From the NCBI GenBank assembly GCA_933207985.1, contig OW240914.1, forward strand, positions 200,522,007 to 200,586,006: a DNA stretch of 64,000 nt. The letters run 5' to 3'. This document shows, in pieces, positions 1-9,563 of the stretch (the stretch's first letter is position 1; each line of letters opens with the position of its first letter). The translations under genes were made by a program, and so were the position numbers. The DNA comes from Pelobates cultripes (lineage: Eukaryota > Chordata > Amphibia > Anura > Pelobatidae). The notes under the pieces were generated by a model that was not told where the DNA came from, did no database searches, and saw nothing but the letters and a program-made list of their open reading frames with translations.

Positions 1-2077
1 TTTTGTCCCAATTTAAATCTTTGTAGTTTTACTAAACAAAAATAAATAAATACAAATGTTTTGTAATTGTCTGCAACATAACTCCAGCCTCTAATTTTCG
101 CAAAGTATCTCTCTGTAGGGTAAGTAAACAGTGTAGCTCAGCTAACGAATGATCAATGTGAGCTGAGTGGGTGACTTGACTCCACCTCACAGCAACACAT
201 AGAAAAAAGAAGCAATCACAAGATAGTAAGAGGTACATAAGACATAGTGACCTCATCACTACCTCTTTCAGAAAGCGACATCAAGCGGAAGTAAACATAT
301 AACCAGCAATAACAATAATTCCTAAATCCAACATCCGAAGGAGCAAACTTCCCCGTGAATTCCACACAAACAACGAAAAAGTGTTCAGGGACGAATCAAA
401 TCCGAACAATCGAATGTCTTCAGATACTAATCATACAGAAAAGAGAATGTGTGACAGGTTTAGGCACATAGTCATGAACATGTAAATCCAAGTAACGTAC
501 CATATACATCATCCCTAGAAGAAAATTGTAAATTACGATCTAAAATTTGAATAACTATTATGTAAAACTCCAATGAGAATTCCAGATTATTGGAAATACA
601 ATCATCAATGTAAATACAAAACATGAGAGGCAAACCTACCTTAGACCCATGATACATACGACTCCTTGGAGGTAAGTAATGCCACAGTTATACCTTTTAC
701 ATTTAAAGTACTGTAATGTGCAGACAATTATCTAGAGATAGCTTCCTCTTGAGATCCCTCTCCCATGGTTCCATAAAGTCTAATTTTGCCTGGTGTCCAG
801 TCATAATATAAAAATAACATAGTGATATAGATCATTTCTACTCGGGTCATCAAAATACATTTTTTCAACTTGGATTTTGCTAAGTTCATATATTTATGAT
901 CAAGAATTGGGGTTTCAAAAATCTCTCTAAATTTGTTTAATCTCTGATATCTCATTTGCTTAACTGAATGTGTACTCAAAGTACATCTAATATGGAAGTT
1001 GGTTTATGCAAGGAGGTTATCCGCTAAGGGGGCAAAGTTACTATACAGAAAGTTTTGAAAATTTTGAACATATATTAACATGCTGCATGAATATGAGGCT
1101 AATACTTATCAAAAACACTCAAAGCGGCACTGTCACCCTAATATTAAATTTGAATATTTCATAAAGATATAATCTAGAAATGCAAATTTTTCACTGAAAT
1201 TCCAACCCAGTCAAGAGCTAAACAAAGACAAAGTAGGGGCACAGGGTGTAAGTTCTAACACATATGCTCCATAATCAGGGGGTCCTATCCCACGTCATGT
1301 TGTTTTGAGCAGGGCAAGTCTGGGGAGAAAGGAGACGCTGTGGGCACTAAGGGCAAGGACACCAGCGGACATCGTTGCGATGCGTCCCTGGCTAAGCCAG
1401 TAGAAAAATAAGAAGGCATCGGCGCTGCTAATCGCGGGTTTCTACAAGGGTTTTTGGATCCCTCACCGGGATAGAGCGGCAGTCACATCTTGTTGGAATC
1501 TTGTTGGAAAATTTAGGAGCGATTGCAGCCTTTGCAGCGTGATCTTCCGGAGCCCCTTCGCGACCTCAACTGCTGCCCGCATGTCCCCCACTTTGTCAGC
1601 CGGGATCAAAAAGGATCAAACAGGATCTTGCGTGCTTGCTAGCATTCTTCTCTAAAGTCTGCCTGGTGTGGTTGGAGGTGGTGACGCATAATTACTAGAA
1701 CCAAAAGGCTATAGAGCACTGCAGGATCAAGCTCAACAAGCGGATTTCTAAATTTGTTTTGCAGATCGGGGGTCTTGCGGTTCACCACCAAATTTTTTAG
1801 CAGAATGCAGCAGTTTATTTTCTTAGCGATGTGGTGCATCTTACTAATGTGGGCCTTGATCTGTTCAAACTCCCGCTGCAAGACATTCTGGAGCAGGCCA
1901 TGGTGTTGGTAGGGGGTCGCTCCTGCTGATTTAGGCATAAAGCAGGTAAGGTCCTTTCCAATCGGGATTGGATCAGAAAGAAGGAAGGTCGGGCTGATCC
2001 CTCCCCTAACCTCTAGTACATAGTTTGGATAAACGGATGTGCCCACTTAGCTGGCTAGTGGTTGGCATTGTGGTGTG
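1..2077. other. Unassigned AT-rich region with possible relics
   Basis: No gene is recognised. Around 225-300 the text (CTCTTTCA, then AAGCGACATC) resembles the sequence just inside the left inverted repeat of the DIRS element at 8222-8250, so a very old DIRS relic is possible. On the minus strand 979-728 an 83-codon open stretch has a weak resemblance (a DWTPGKIRLYG-like segment) to the C-terminal part of L1 ORF2 proteins. A 135-codon minus-strand open stretch at 2046-1639 matches no family I recognise. All of these are guesses. Confidence 0.25.
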
Positions 2078-2316
2078 AATAGCAAATATTAGTGATAATG
2101 AAATTAACACATCAATACAATACCCAGTGTGACACTTATGTGGATATACTTCCCAATGCTTGTGTCTAATGGTTACAGCAAGATTCTACAAAAGATAAAT
2201 TATACCACACATAGTGAAATCTGTATAACAATGTTGTTAGTGAAAGAAGATATGAGATGTTAACTCACAAGTGTAGAGCTGTACCAGGCTCTATATAGTC
2301 AGCGTTGGGGTGCCAA
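2078..2316 (-). repeat. Left arm of ~240-bp inverted repeat
   Basis: This is the reverse complement of 3455-3718 with a few substitutions and small indels. Shared blocks include GTTAACTCACAAGTGTAGAG read here against CTCTACACTTGTGAGTTAAC in the other arm, then AGCGTTGGGGT against ACCCCAACGCT. The arms are about 1.1 kb apart. Confidence 0.9.
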
Positions 2317-2465
2317 TAACTTGCTTTGAAAATACTCCAAATGCAGGACCTCAGTAGCAGCAAAAAATTATTTATTAAAACAATAATATAATAAAAATAG
2401 GACACATATAAGCAGTGCGTAAGAAAATAATAGTATACACTACCGCAAAATACAATAAGTCCTTT

Positions 2466-2525
2466 TAAAAAGTCCAAGATGCAAATGCGTTTCGACTAAG
2501 AATAGTCTTCCTCAGTGCAGGATAA
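2466..2525 (-). ncRNA. Hammerhead-ribozyme-like motif (degenerate)
   Basis: Read on the minus strand: CTGAGGA (2515-2509, fits CUGANGA), one bulged A, a stem II of GACTA/TAGTC closed by TTCT (2507-2494), GAAA (2493-2490), then a short stem III CGC-ATTT-GCA and UC. Predicted cleavage would be between 2478 and 2477. Stem III has one C-A mismatch, as expected from CpG decay, and stem I pairs only in part (TCC with GGA). The core order is that of a type I hammerhead of the kind described in Penelope-like elements. Whether it is active is unknown and doubtful. Confidence 0.6.
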
Positions 2526-3053
2526 AGTAAAGCCAGCTTCATGTTCCCTTTTATATCCTTGTTTAATTGAGTTTTCGCTGCAAATATTTTCATTACTTCC
2601 ATGTCGCGGCAAAATTCCATATACTTCCGGGTCACGTGTTTGTCAACACTGACTTCCGGTTGCGTAAATGCGACACCGCGCATGTGTTAGAAACCTGTTG
2701 GTGTCGGAAGTACTACAGCGTCCATATAGAATGTGGGCAATATTGCCCTATGGACAGGAACTGCACCATAAACATAGAAACATCGATTAAACTTAATTCA
2801 ATAATGTCATCAATTGGTTATACATATATATACACATTACATTATACCAACATGCCCTTATTTATAAATGAATAGTATAAAATTGACAGTAGGCAATAAT
2901 ATCTATGGAATGTGCTTGCAGAATATAAACAGACAAGAGACAGCAATTACAGAGTTATCATAGATATATGTATAGATAGGCTATCAATGAAATGTATGGG
3001 GTATATAGAAAACCCCAGAGAGCTATAGTGAGAAAAAATATATAAAGAATATA

Positions 3054-3058
<5 letters not shown>

Positions 3059-3097
<39 letters not shown>

Positions 3098-3204
3098 CAG
3101 CAAAATGGATGCTTGGCACTCTCCTTTTGTACATTTCACATGGAATAATTAAAAGCCACTTTTTTTCACTTTAACTAAGTCCTGTGAGTGCATCCTGATT
3201 TTTG

Positions 3205-3243
<39 letters not shown>

Positions 3244-3290
3244 TATATATATATATATATATATAAATATATATATATAAAAATTATTTA
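3059..3290. repeat. Two AT-dinucleotide tracts
   Basis: Nearly pure (AT)n runs at 3061-3096 and 3210-3280 (interrupted) flank about 110 bases of non-repetitive sequence. They lie between the Penelope coding relic and its hammerhead-like motif. Confidence 0.95.
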
Positions 3291-3329
3291 CAAAATAATA
3301 TTGCAAAAAATATTAAAAATAAAGTGCTA

Positions 3330-3460
3330 AATCAAAATCCAAATTCAAGCCACTGGGATGAAGGGAATCCATTTTAAAGATCCATTGGCTTTCCAATCTA
3401 CTAAGCTCTCTGAAGTTATCCATCCAATTGTGCTTTCTCTGGCAAATAGCCATAAAACCC
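3330..3460 (-). pseudogene. Penelope-like GIY-YIG endonuclease C-terminal relic
   Basis: The minus strand encodes GFMAICQRKHNWMDNFRELS then RLESQWIFKMDSLHPSGLN. In Penelope-like proteins the C-terminus downstream of the GIY-YIG domain carries such an R-E-x-x-W-I-x-x-L segment ending in PxGLN. Only about 40 residues survive; the catalytic GIY-YIG residues and the reverse transcriptase are absent. It is a relic without function. Confidence 0.6.
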
Positions 3461-3718
3461 CAACGCTGACTATATAGAGCCTGGTACGGCTCTACACTTG
3501 TGAGTTAACATCTCATATCTTCTTTTACTAACAACATTGTTATACAGATTTCACTATGTGTGGTATAATTTATCTTTTGTAGATCTTAAATTAAGAATCT
3601 TGCTGTAACCATTAGACACAAGCATTGGGAAGTATATCCACATAAGTGTCACACTCGGTGTTGTATTGATGTGGTAATTTCATTATCACTAATATTTGCT
3701 ATTTGTATCTTTAAGGTG
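3455..3718 (+). repeat. Right arm of ~240-bp inverted repeat
   Basis: This is the inverted partner of 2078-2316. It abuts the Penelope-like coding end at 3455-3460, so the arm begins almost exactly where the coding relic begins on the minus strand. Confidence 0.9.
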
Positions 3719-5604
3719 ATTGGGAACGCCTGTATTTATACGCACCCTATAAGTAATCTGAAGTGACTTGACACCTTCTAACTCTTTGAGTTTTTGCATT
3801 GTGGCATGGTAAGGCCAAGTTGGAGGCCAGTTGGTGGTTAGGAGGAGGGGGAAGGACAGGCCTCAGGAGGATTCGAGATTAACGGTGGGAAGAATTAACA
3901 AGGACGATGTAGCGGAAGCCCTACTCTTAGCAGGGACTCCAAAGTATAATCAGGAACAATAAAACAGCCAAGTAATATCCCACCTCCTCTCCAGTAACTG
4001 GACGACACACAGTTCTGGGAGTACAACTGAAGTTTATTGTTACATACACGGCTTTTCTGCCCAGTCCCATGCAAGGGATTTCACACACAATAATGCAGGG
4101 GTTTCAATCCCAGGATCCTCTGTGCCTGAGAGATAATTGCCTGAGAAAATTCTCTATTTAATTATCTCCCAGGCACCAAAAATCCAACAAAATATCCTGT
4201 ACCCCAAAAGTACCCTCCCTAAGAACCCCACAAAAAAATACATTCCCAGATAGCCCCGATATGAGTGTCCAACATATCCAAGAATCACTCAGATTGGTTT
4301 GGCAGAACGGGAATGCCATTGTGGTAAAATTTTGACCAGCCAGACATGAGGCACTAGCCCAAAACAGTTCCAGGGAAATATGTGCCCTGGCTAATTTATG
4401 TTCGTGAGATTCTTAAGTGAACAACATACAAGGGAATCTCTTTATTTCAGGATATGAATGCTCCCCCTGTTTGGTAGTTCATATCTCCTGAACGTCGTTC
4501 ATGTAGGTGGTCGGAAACTGGGACGGGCAGCGGTCTAAGGTTTACCGGCGTTCGCGTGAGGGCCTAGACGAATAGAGTTCCAGGCACTCAACGATCAAGT
4601 ACCGCTGCCCATGTTCGGGAGACAGGATTGCCGCCATTCTCTCTGCCATGTGTTCGATTATACAAAATGGCGGCCACCCAGGGTAAGCACTCATTAATTG
4701 TTTCCCTTGCGGTTTCTTATGGGGCACAGGGGTGGTCCTCGTTCGGGAGACAAAGAGATTCCGTTTGTATGAAGTCTCCTGATGGTCAAAGAGGAACCAC
4801 ACGAAACAACAGGGGAAAAACACATGAAAGGTGGAAGTTCTGCTACAGGGGGTTTAGACAGCCAAAAAATGGGAATAAAAAATGTCTAGCCAGCATCTAT
4901 TCCTCTATAGACGAATTACGTTAAATATTATATTATGGTAATATGTTAAGTTATGGTTAACGATATTTGTTCAATTGTAAATAAAGCTGTGGCCTATTTT
5001 ATTGTGGGGAATGCCCCTGTTCTGTTACCTGACTGGTTGCCACCCGCCAGGTCCGCTCATACCCGGAAGTGGTAAGAACGGCGGGCAATTTGCGGTCCGT
5101 GGGCATTCCAACGTGGTGATGGGAATGACGCCAATCACCGGTGGCTGTGTCTGTAATTATTAGAGACGCCGGCCACTGCAACTTTGAATAATTTAAGGGT
5201 TTCCTGTTTAACCCTTAAGGGGCCAGATCATTAATTATCATGTAGATGTATCACACAAACACCCATGATCACATGTTTCCCTGCAGCCAATCAGGGAACA
5301 CCTTGCGCTATTTAAGCCTATTTTGGCCATTTCTCTGTGCCCTGTTGTGGTTTTCATATTGGTTATGCGAGAGCACGTTCCTTGTATTGATTCTTGTGTA
5401 TTTGACCTTGGCTTCCCCTTTTGACTATCTGATCTCTGTATTCCTTGACCTTTGGCTTGGCTCCTGACTATTATGATTTCTCCATTCCTTGACCCGTGGC
5501 TTGTTCATCATTCTTGTTATTTCTACATCTTGTCTTTACCCTGTCTCATGGCTTTTGCCTTTATACGTTAAATCTGGCAATTTTAAGGTATTTTCATTAT
5601 CTAC
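3719..5604. other. Unassigned, probably repeat-derived
   Basis: No gene is recognised. From about 3950 to 5000 the style is that of a retroelement non-coding region: short CpG-rich stretches, AAAATGGCGGCC near 4664-4675, and GAAGTTTATTG. Open stretches here are short and match nothing I know. An isolated TTAACCCTTAAGGGG at 5208-5222 resembles the terminus of the TTAA elements elsewhere in the window. Confidence 0.3.
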
Positions 5605-6046
5605 TTAAAGGACCACTCTAGGCACCCAGACCACTTCAGCTTAATGAAGTGGTCTGGGTGCCAGGTCCAGCTAGGGTTAACCCATTTTTTTTTATAAACA
5701 TAGCAGTTTCAGAGAAACTGCTATGTTTATAAATGAGTTAATCCAGCCCTCAAATCACATTGAGAACACGCAAGCGTCCATAGGAAAGCATTGTAAATGC
5801 TTTCCTATGAGACCGGCTGAATGCGCGCACAGCTCTTGCCGCGCGTGCGCATTCAGCCAAAAGGGAGGAGAGGAGGTGGATCGGAGGCGGAGAGCTCCCC
5901 GCCCGGCGCTGGAGAAAGGTAAATTTTAACCCCTTAACTCTCCCCAGAGCCCGGCGGGAGGGGGACCCTGAGGGTGTGGGCACCCTCAGGGCACTGTAGT
6001 GCCAGGAAAATGAGTATGTTTTCCTGGAACTATAGTGGTCCTTTAA
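5605..6046. mobile_element. T2/Kolobok-like TTAA MITE, copy 1
   Basis: Both ends carry the target tetranucleotide and inverted termini: TTAAAGGACCACTCTAG at 5605 and ACTATAGTGGTCCTTTAA ending at 6046. This fits the TTAAAGG-type termini of the Xenopus T2 family (Kolobok superfamily, TTAA duplication). A 17-bp near-perfect subterminal hairpin (ACCCAGACCACTTCAGC region, 5622-5663) is followed by another (AACATAGCAGTTTC / GAAACTGCTATGTT, 5698-5730). There is no coding capacity. Copy 2 is at 38911-39190. Confidence 0.8.
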
Positions 6047-6759
6047 GTTCTGCGTGTTGGGCATCTACAGTAATCCTGACATTTATACCATAAGTATGTC
6101 TCAGGTCTTCATAGTAAAGAGGGTGGATGGAATGGGGGATTCTGGTGTCGCACTACACAGTACTCACTACCTGCACCCATGTGCATTAAATTGTTTATTT
6201 ACTAGGTACATCTGTTAACAGCAATGGTTTATTACCCAGCATTATTTATTTTTCACATGCACAAACAAGCAACGAGCAGCACTGCACATGTTGCTAGTAG
6301 TGCTAACAGCTTTGATAATGTAATATAATACATTTGGAAATGCATACAAAAGCTAAATACATTAACTGAATGAACGTGGAGATGGATGGACAAAGTCTTG
6401 TAATATACAGTGTTTTTACAAGAATACTGGGGTAAAAGAATGAAGTCACTAAACTATTTATGCAAAATAGTGGAATTGAGAATTTTCTGTCAGCTATGCT
6501 TTTAGTTCAGATTTCAGATATTTTGCCCTTAAATATAAAATTCACTTTGAATTCTCATCCTTAGTGAGTAGCCCCTGTTAGTTTTAGCTTAAAGAGACTG
6601 ATAAGTTGAAGAAAGTCCATTACGTGAAAAAATAAAGCTTCTTCAACTGTGGCAAGTGATTGGAGAGTCAACATAATGCAAAGTGCGTTTGTCACATTCA
6701 GAGCAAGTCAATTCCTCAATGGGTAGGTAAAACATCAATAGGTGTCATGGTAGGTTTTA
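6047..6759. other. Unassigned
   Basis: AT-rich single-copy-looking DNA; no gene, RNA or recognisable repeat seen. Confidence 0.4.
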
Positions 6760-7540
6760 TAACAGGAGCCGAGGCTGCAAGCTATTCCCACAATTGCATT
6801 CCACCTACATCATATTTCTTTGATTCACATCAGTTAAAACATTCTACAATACCATGCAGCACTTCAGTGGGTCTTCTTTTTGCATATCCCATAGCTCCTG
6901 GGCTGTCATATAAAAATGTAAGTTGCGTCGTGTATTGAAATTTAAGATCTCTTGTAAACAGATTTTATTGTAACAGCTAATATTGTGAATAAACATTCCA
7001 CTTTAAATTTATTTTTAAAATCCAAGATAGGATCATCTTGAAACTCAAACAAAATAGCCTTTTCCCCATGGATTGTGCCTTTGAGGGGGGGACACTGGGT
7101 CTGTTTCCATTTCCAGTGCCAGGTCTCCTGCTTCTCTATGTAAGTCCTCAGAACTTTCATCTGTCTGATAAGTTTCAAAATGTCTTGATTGATTCCAAAA
7201 GTTCCTCAACATCTGGCAAGGACATTGATTGGCTTTGAAGATTAGCTTTATAGAACTTTGCTAACAGAATTAATGAGACCAAAGGAACAATAAAACATCC
7301 ACATTTAAACTTCTTTAGCACGTTTGCTAAGAATGCACGTTCATTCCTAGGAAGAGCGGCAAAGTTTACATCATATCTAATTTCAATTAATGTATCATAT
7401 AATTCTCTAACATGACATTGAAATGGCCATATAGCATCAATACTGTTTGACTGTTTAGTATCTAAAAATGGTTTCACCATAACATGTTTTTTAAAAACAT
7501 CCCATCGATTGTTGAGCCTGTGAAAAAACAACAACATATT
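6760..7540 (-). pseudogene. hAT transposase relic (ZMYM-like C-terminal region)
   Basis: Minus-strand open stretches at 7537-7175 and 7178-6942, with a weaker continuation to about 6760, resemble the C-terminal half of hAT transposases of the kind related to ZMYM1-like genes. NNRWDVFKKHV near the start corresponds to the RWxxR region after the DUF4371 domain. The segments ending in LYDTLIEI, YKANLQSQSMSLPDVEELLE and, in the second piece, FKVECLFTILAVTIKSV match the alternating pattern of that family (dimerisation region). Frame changes and stops separate the pieces, the catalytic N-terminal half is absent, and no terminal repeats were identified. It is a dead fragment; assignment rests on motif spacing only. 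Confidence 0.5.
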
Positions 7541-7974
7541 TTCAGAAGGACCAGTGACACTTATTATATATCATTTGATACATGGGTCTTCCTGATCAGG
7601 GATGTAATTCCCCATTTAAACAGCTGCACTACATGCTCTATTTGAGTGTTGCATGTAGCTTATCTGTCTGTCTGGGGCCACTAAATATGGCCCCGAATGA
7701 CAGAGGGGTGTCACAGGTATTGATTGATAACGGAGTATTCCTGGTGTGAGAACTGATTTAACCCTGCTTACATAGGGCCAGTGCGAGGATTTTTGTCTTT
7801 ACCGGTCTGTCTATTAACCTCCTTTTGTACCTCTTACACATCAGTTTTGCCTCTCTTGTTCATCTTATCACCTTTTTGTTTCTCTTTTCACTTTTTGCAT
7901 ATTGTATCTCCTGATTGTCATTCTTTTGCGTCATTATCCCACCTTTTGTGATTTGTTAACCCCACTGTGTATTT
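7541..7974. other. Unassigned
   Basis: No gene or repeat recognised between the hAT relic and the older repeat that hosts the DIRS insertion. Confidence 0.4.
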
Positions 7975-8056
7975 TATCCCTCTTCTGAATGTACATTTAT
8001 TTATTTATTAATGGTCTTTGTAAAGCGTCAACATATTCCACAGTGCTGTACAATTA
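7975..8056. repeat. Older interspersed repeat, left half (split by DIRS)
   Basis: The text TTTGTAAAGCGTCAACATATTCCACAGTGCTGTACAATT (7999-8055, quoted in part) is a familiar anuran interspersed repeat. Its continuation, AGGGGAGAACATAC, is found 6 kb away at 14063, immediately outside the other end of the DIRS element. The two halves were therefore contiguous before that insertion. Confidence 0.7.
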
Positions 8057-8108
8057 AAGATTATGCTAGCGTCAGTGTACCTATAATCTTAATTTGAATA
8101 ATGACAGG

Positions 8109-8235
8109 AGGCGAGTATTTTGCATATCTCTCTTTACTAAACTCCACAGCAGTATAGAAAGTAAACGTTTAACCAATCAAAAATGCAATAGGGAGTAAGG
8201 TATTCCCACAAAATAGGCTCCTCCTCCTCTTTCAT
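8109..8235. repeat. DIRS inverted terminal repeat (3' side)
   Basis: 8121-8235 (ATATCTCTCTTTACTAAACT ... GGCTCCTCCTCCTCTTTC) is the reverse complement of 13919-14027 with few changes. The outermost part (8057-8112) is unlike the opposite end, as is normal for DIRS elements. Confidence 0.93.
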
Positions 8236-8697
8236 AAGCGACATCGTAACAGAGAAAAAGGTAAAATATCGAACATAGAGAAAGTCATCCAAAGACATCT
8301 GGAAGGAACAACGGTGGATGGCCATTGGTATAATGATCAACTGTAAACAACATCAACGGGAGAATGTCCAACATTAGGCGGTCCTTCTGGAGAGTAGTCG
8401 TCTGGGAAATTTGCCAATGTAGCGCCAGAAATTCCAGAAGCTGAAGAAGTTAAACTGAAATGAGAGTGTGAAATGGCTTAGATTCTGGCCTCTTACTGGT
8501 TGTTACAATTATCGTGACCCAGCAATGATATTAGCAACATATGCGTAAATGATAGAATCAGATACTAACAGATACTGTCCCTGGCCGATGAAGGAGTAGT
8601 ATAGAGACAGATACAAGATAAAGATGAGGGAAAAACATATAATCTATAGAACTAACGGTTCCTTCTTCCCCGGGTGGGAAAGGGAGGGAAAATACTT
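8236..8697. other. DIRS 3' non-coding segment
   Basis: Lies between the 3' inverted repeat and the internal complementary region. No coding potential or further structure seen. Confidence 0.6.
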
Positions 8698-8791
8698 GCC
8701 TCCTGTCATTATTAAAATTAAGATTATAGGTACACTGACGCTAGCATAATCTTCAATTTTATTACATGACAGGAGGCTTCCTATTTTGCAT
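8698..8791. repeat. DIRS internal complementary region
   Basis: 8698-8752 is the reverse complement of the left outer end (8057-8112; shared core GCTAGCGTCAGTGTACCTAT). 8753-8791 is the reverse complement of the right outer end (14026-14062; shared core ATGCAAAATAGGAAGCC). The two complements sit side by side, which is what a circularised intermediate with joined ends would template. Confidence 0.93.
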
Positions 8792-8793
8792 TT

Positions 8794-9513
8794 TTAATGC
8801 TGAAGTAGGAGTGACATGGCCGCGTTAGAGTTCGGACGAAAGTAAAAGGTGCGAAACGTGGATTCTCTTGACCAGTCCGCGGAACGTAGGATGTCCGCTA
8901 ATGAGGCACCTGCTGCGAAGGCTAAGGATGCTGCTGCTCCTCGTACCGAGTGGGCCCTGAAGGAAGCGTCCACGCCTGCAAGTGAAAGTATCCAGCGGAC
9001 CCATCTGGCGAGTGTAGTGTTAGTGATGGGGACGTGTAGTCGAACATATGACACGAGGAGTTGTCCCGAAGGTGGTGTGCGGATTGGGAGTGTAACTTCT
9101 ACATAGCGTCGTAGAGTGGCTACGACGCAGAGTTGTAGATCGGAGTTGAAGAAGGGGTAGAAAACTGTTGAAGAGTCTGATTTCGTGCGACGAGATATGT
9201 GGAATGTGACTCCCTCCGGGGAGACCGAGAATGCATCTATATCAAATACCCGGACGTCCGATACCCTGCGGAAGGATACCAGGCAGAGCAGGACCGTTAG
9301 TTTTGCTAAGAGTTGTCGAAGTGAGAGTCTGTCGTTGGTCAGCCATTCCCTCAGGAAGCATAGGACTATTTCAACATCCCAGAGTCTTGAATATTTAGGT
9401 TCAGGGGGTCGTTGCAGGCGAATGCCCCTGAGAAGTCGACATATCAGTGGGTCTTTACCCACTGGGATCCCAACAATAGGGACGTGGGCCGCTGAGATAG
9501 CTGAACGGACCAC
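8794..9513 (-). pseudogene. DIRS tyrosine recombinase (YR), open but probably N-truncated
   Basis: A 239-codon open frame ends beside the internal complementary region. The four catalytic-type elements of tyrosine recombinases are visible: Arg at about residues 82-83 (SFRRVSDV), H188-x-x-R191 (HSVRG), W214 in place of the second His (ADWSRES), and the nucleophile Tyr at about 224 (RTFYFRP). The family joins the cDNA circle to chromosomal DNA. In related elements the recombinase frame starts within the pol region, so the first methionine here may not be the true start. It would act in the nucleus. This is the best-preserved gene of the copy, but with gag and pol broken it could act only in trans. 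Labelled a pseudogene for caution. Confidence 0.85.
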
Positions 9514-9563
9514 ATTAATTGATCTGTAACATCATCCTGTTGAGAATAGGTGAGTTAGGTAGT

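Larger units (their letters stand above)
2078..3718 (-). mobile_element. Penelope-like element remnant with inverted arms
   Basis: On the minus strand, 3460-3330 translates into a segment containing MDNFRELSRLESQWIFKMDS followed by LHPSGLN. This is the pattern of the extreme C-terminus of the GIY-YIG endonuclease part of Penelope-like retroelements. Downstream on the same strand, at 2515-2478, lies a hammerhead-ribozyme-like motif, a known companion of these elements. The whole is bracketed by inverted copies of a 240-260-base sequence (2078-2316 and 3455-3718). The reverse transcriptase is missing, and two AT dinucleotide tracts lie inside. Penelope elements are known to carry terminal repeats in direct or inverted orientation; that the arms here are such repeats is inference. 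Confidence 0.6.

Noticed and set aside
1639..2046. 135-codon minus-strand open frame
   Set aside because: No recognisable domain, and its surroundings look repeat-derived; not listed as a gene.
3950..5000. Solo LTR of a Gypsy-type retrotransposon
   Set aside because: General style is suggestive, but no TG...CA borders, primer-binding site or target duplication was identified.
8845..8870. GCGAAACGTGG as a hammerhead core
   Set aside because: Lies in recombinase coding text with no CUGANGA partner or stems.
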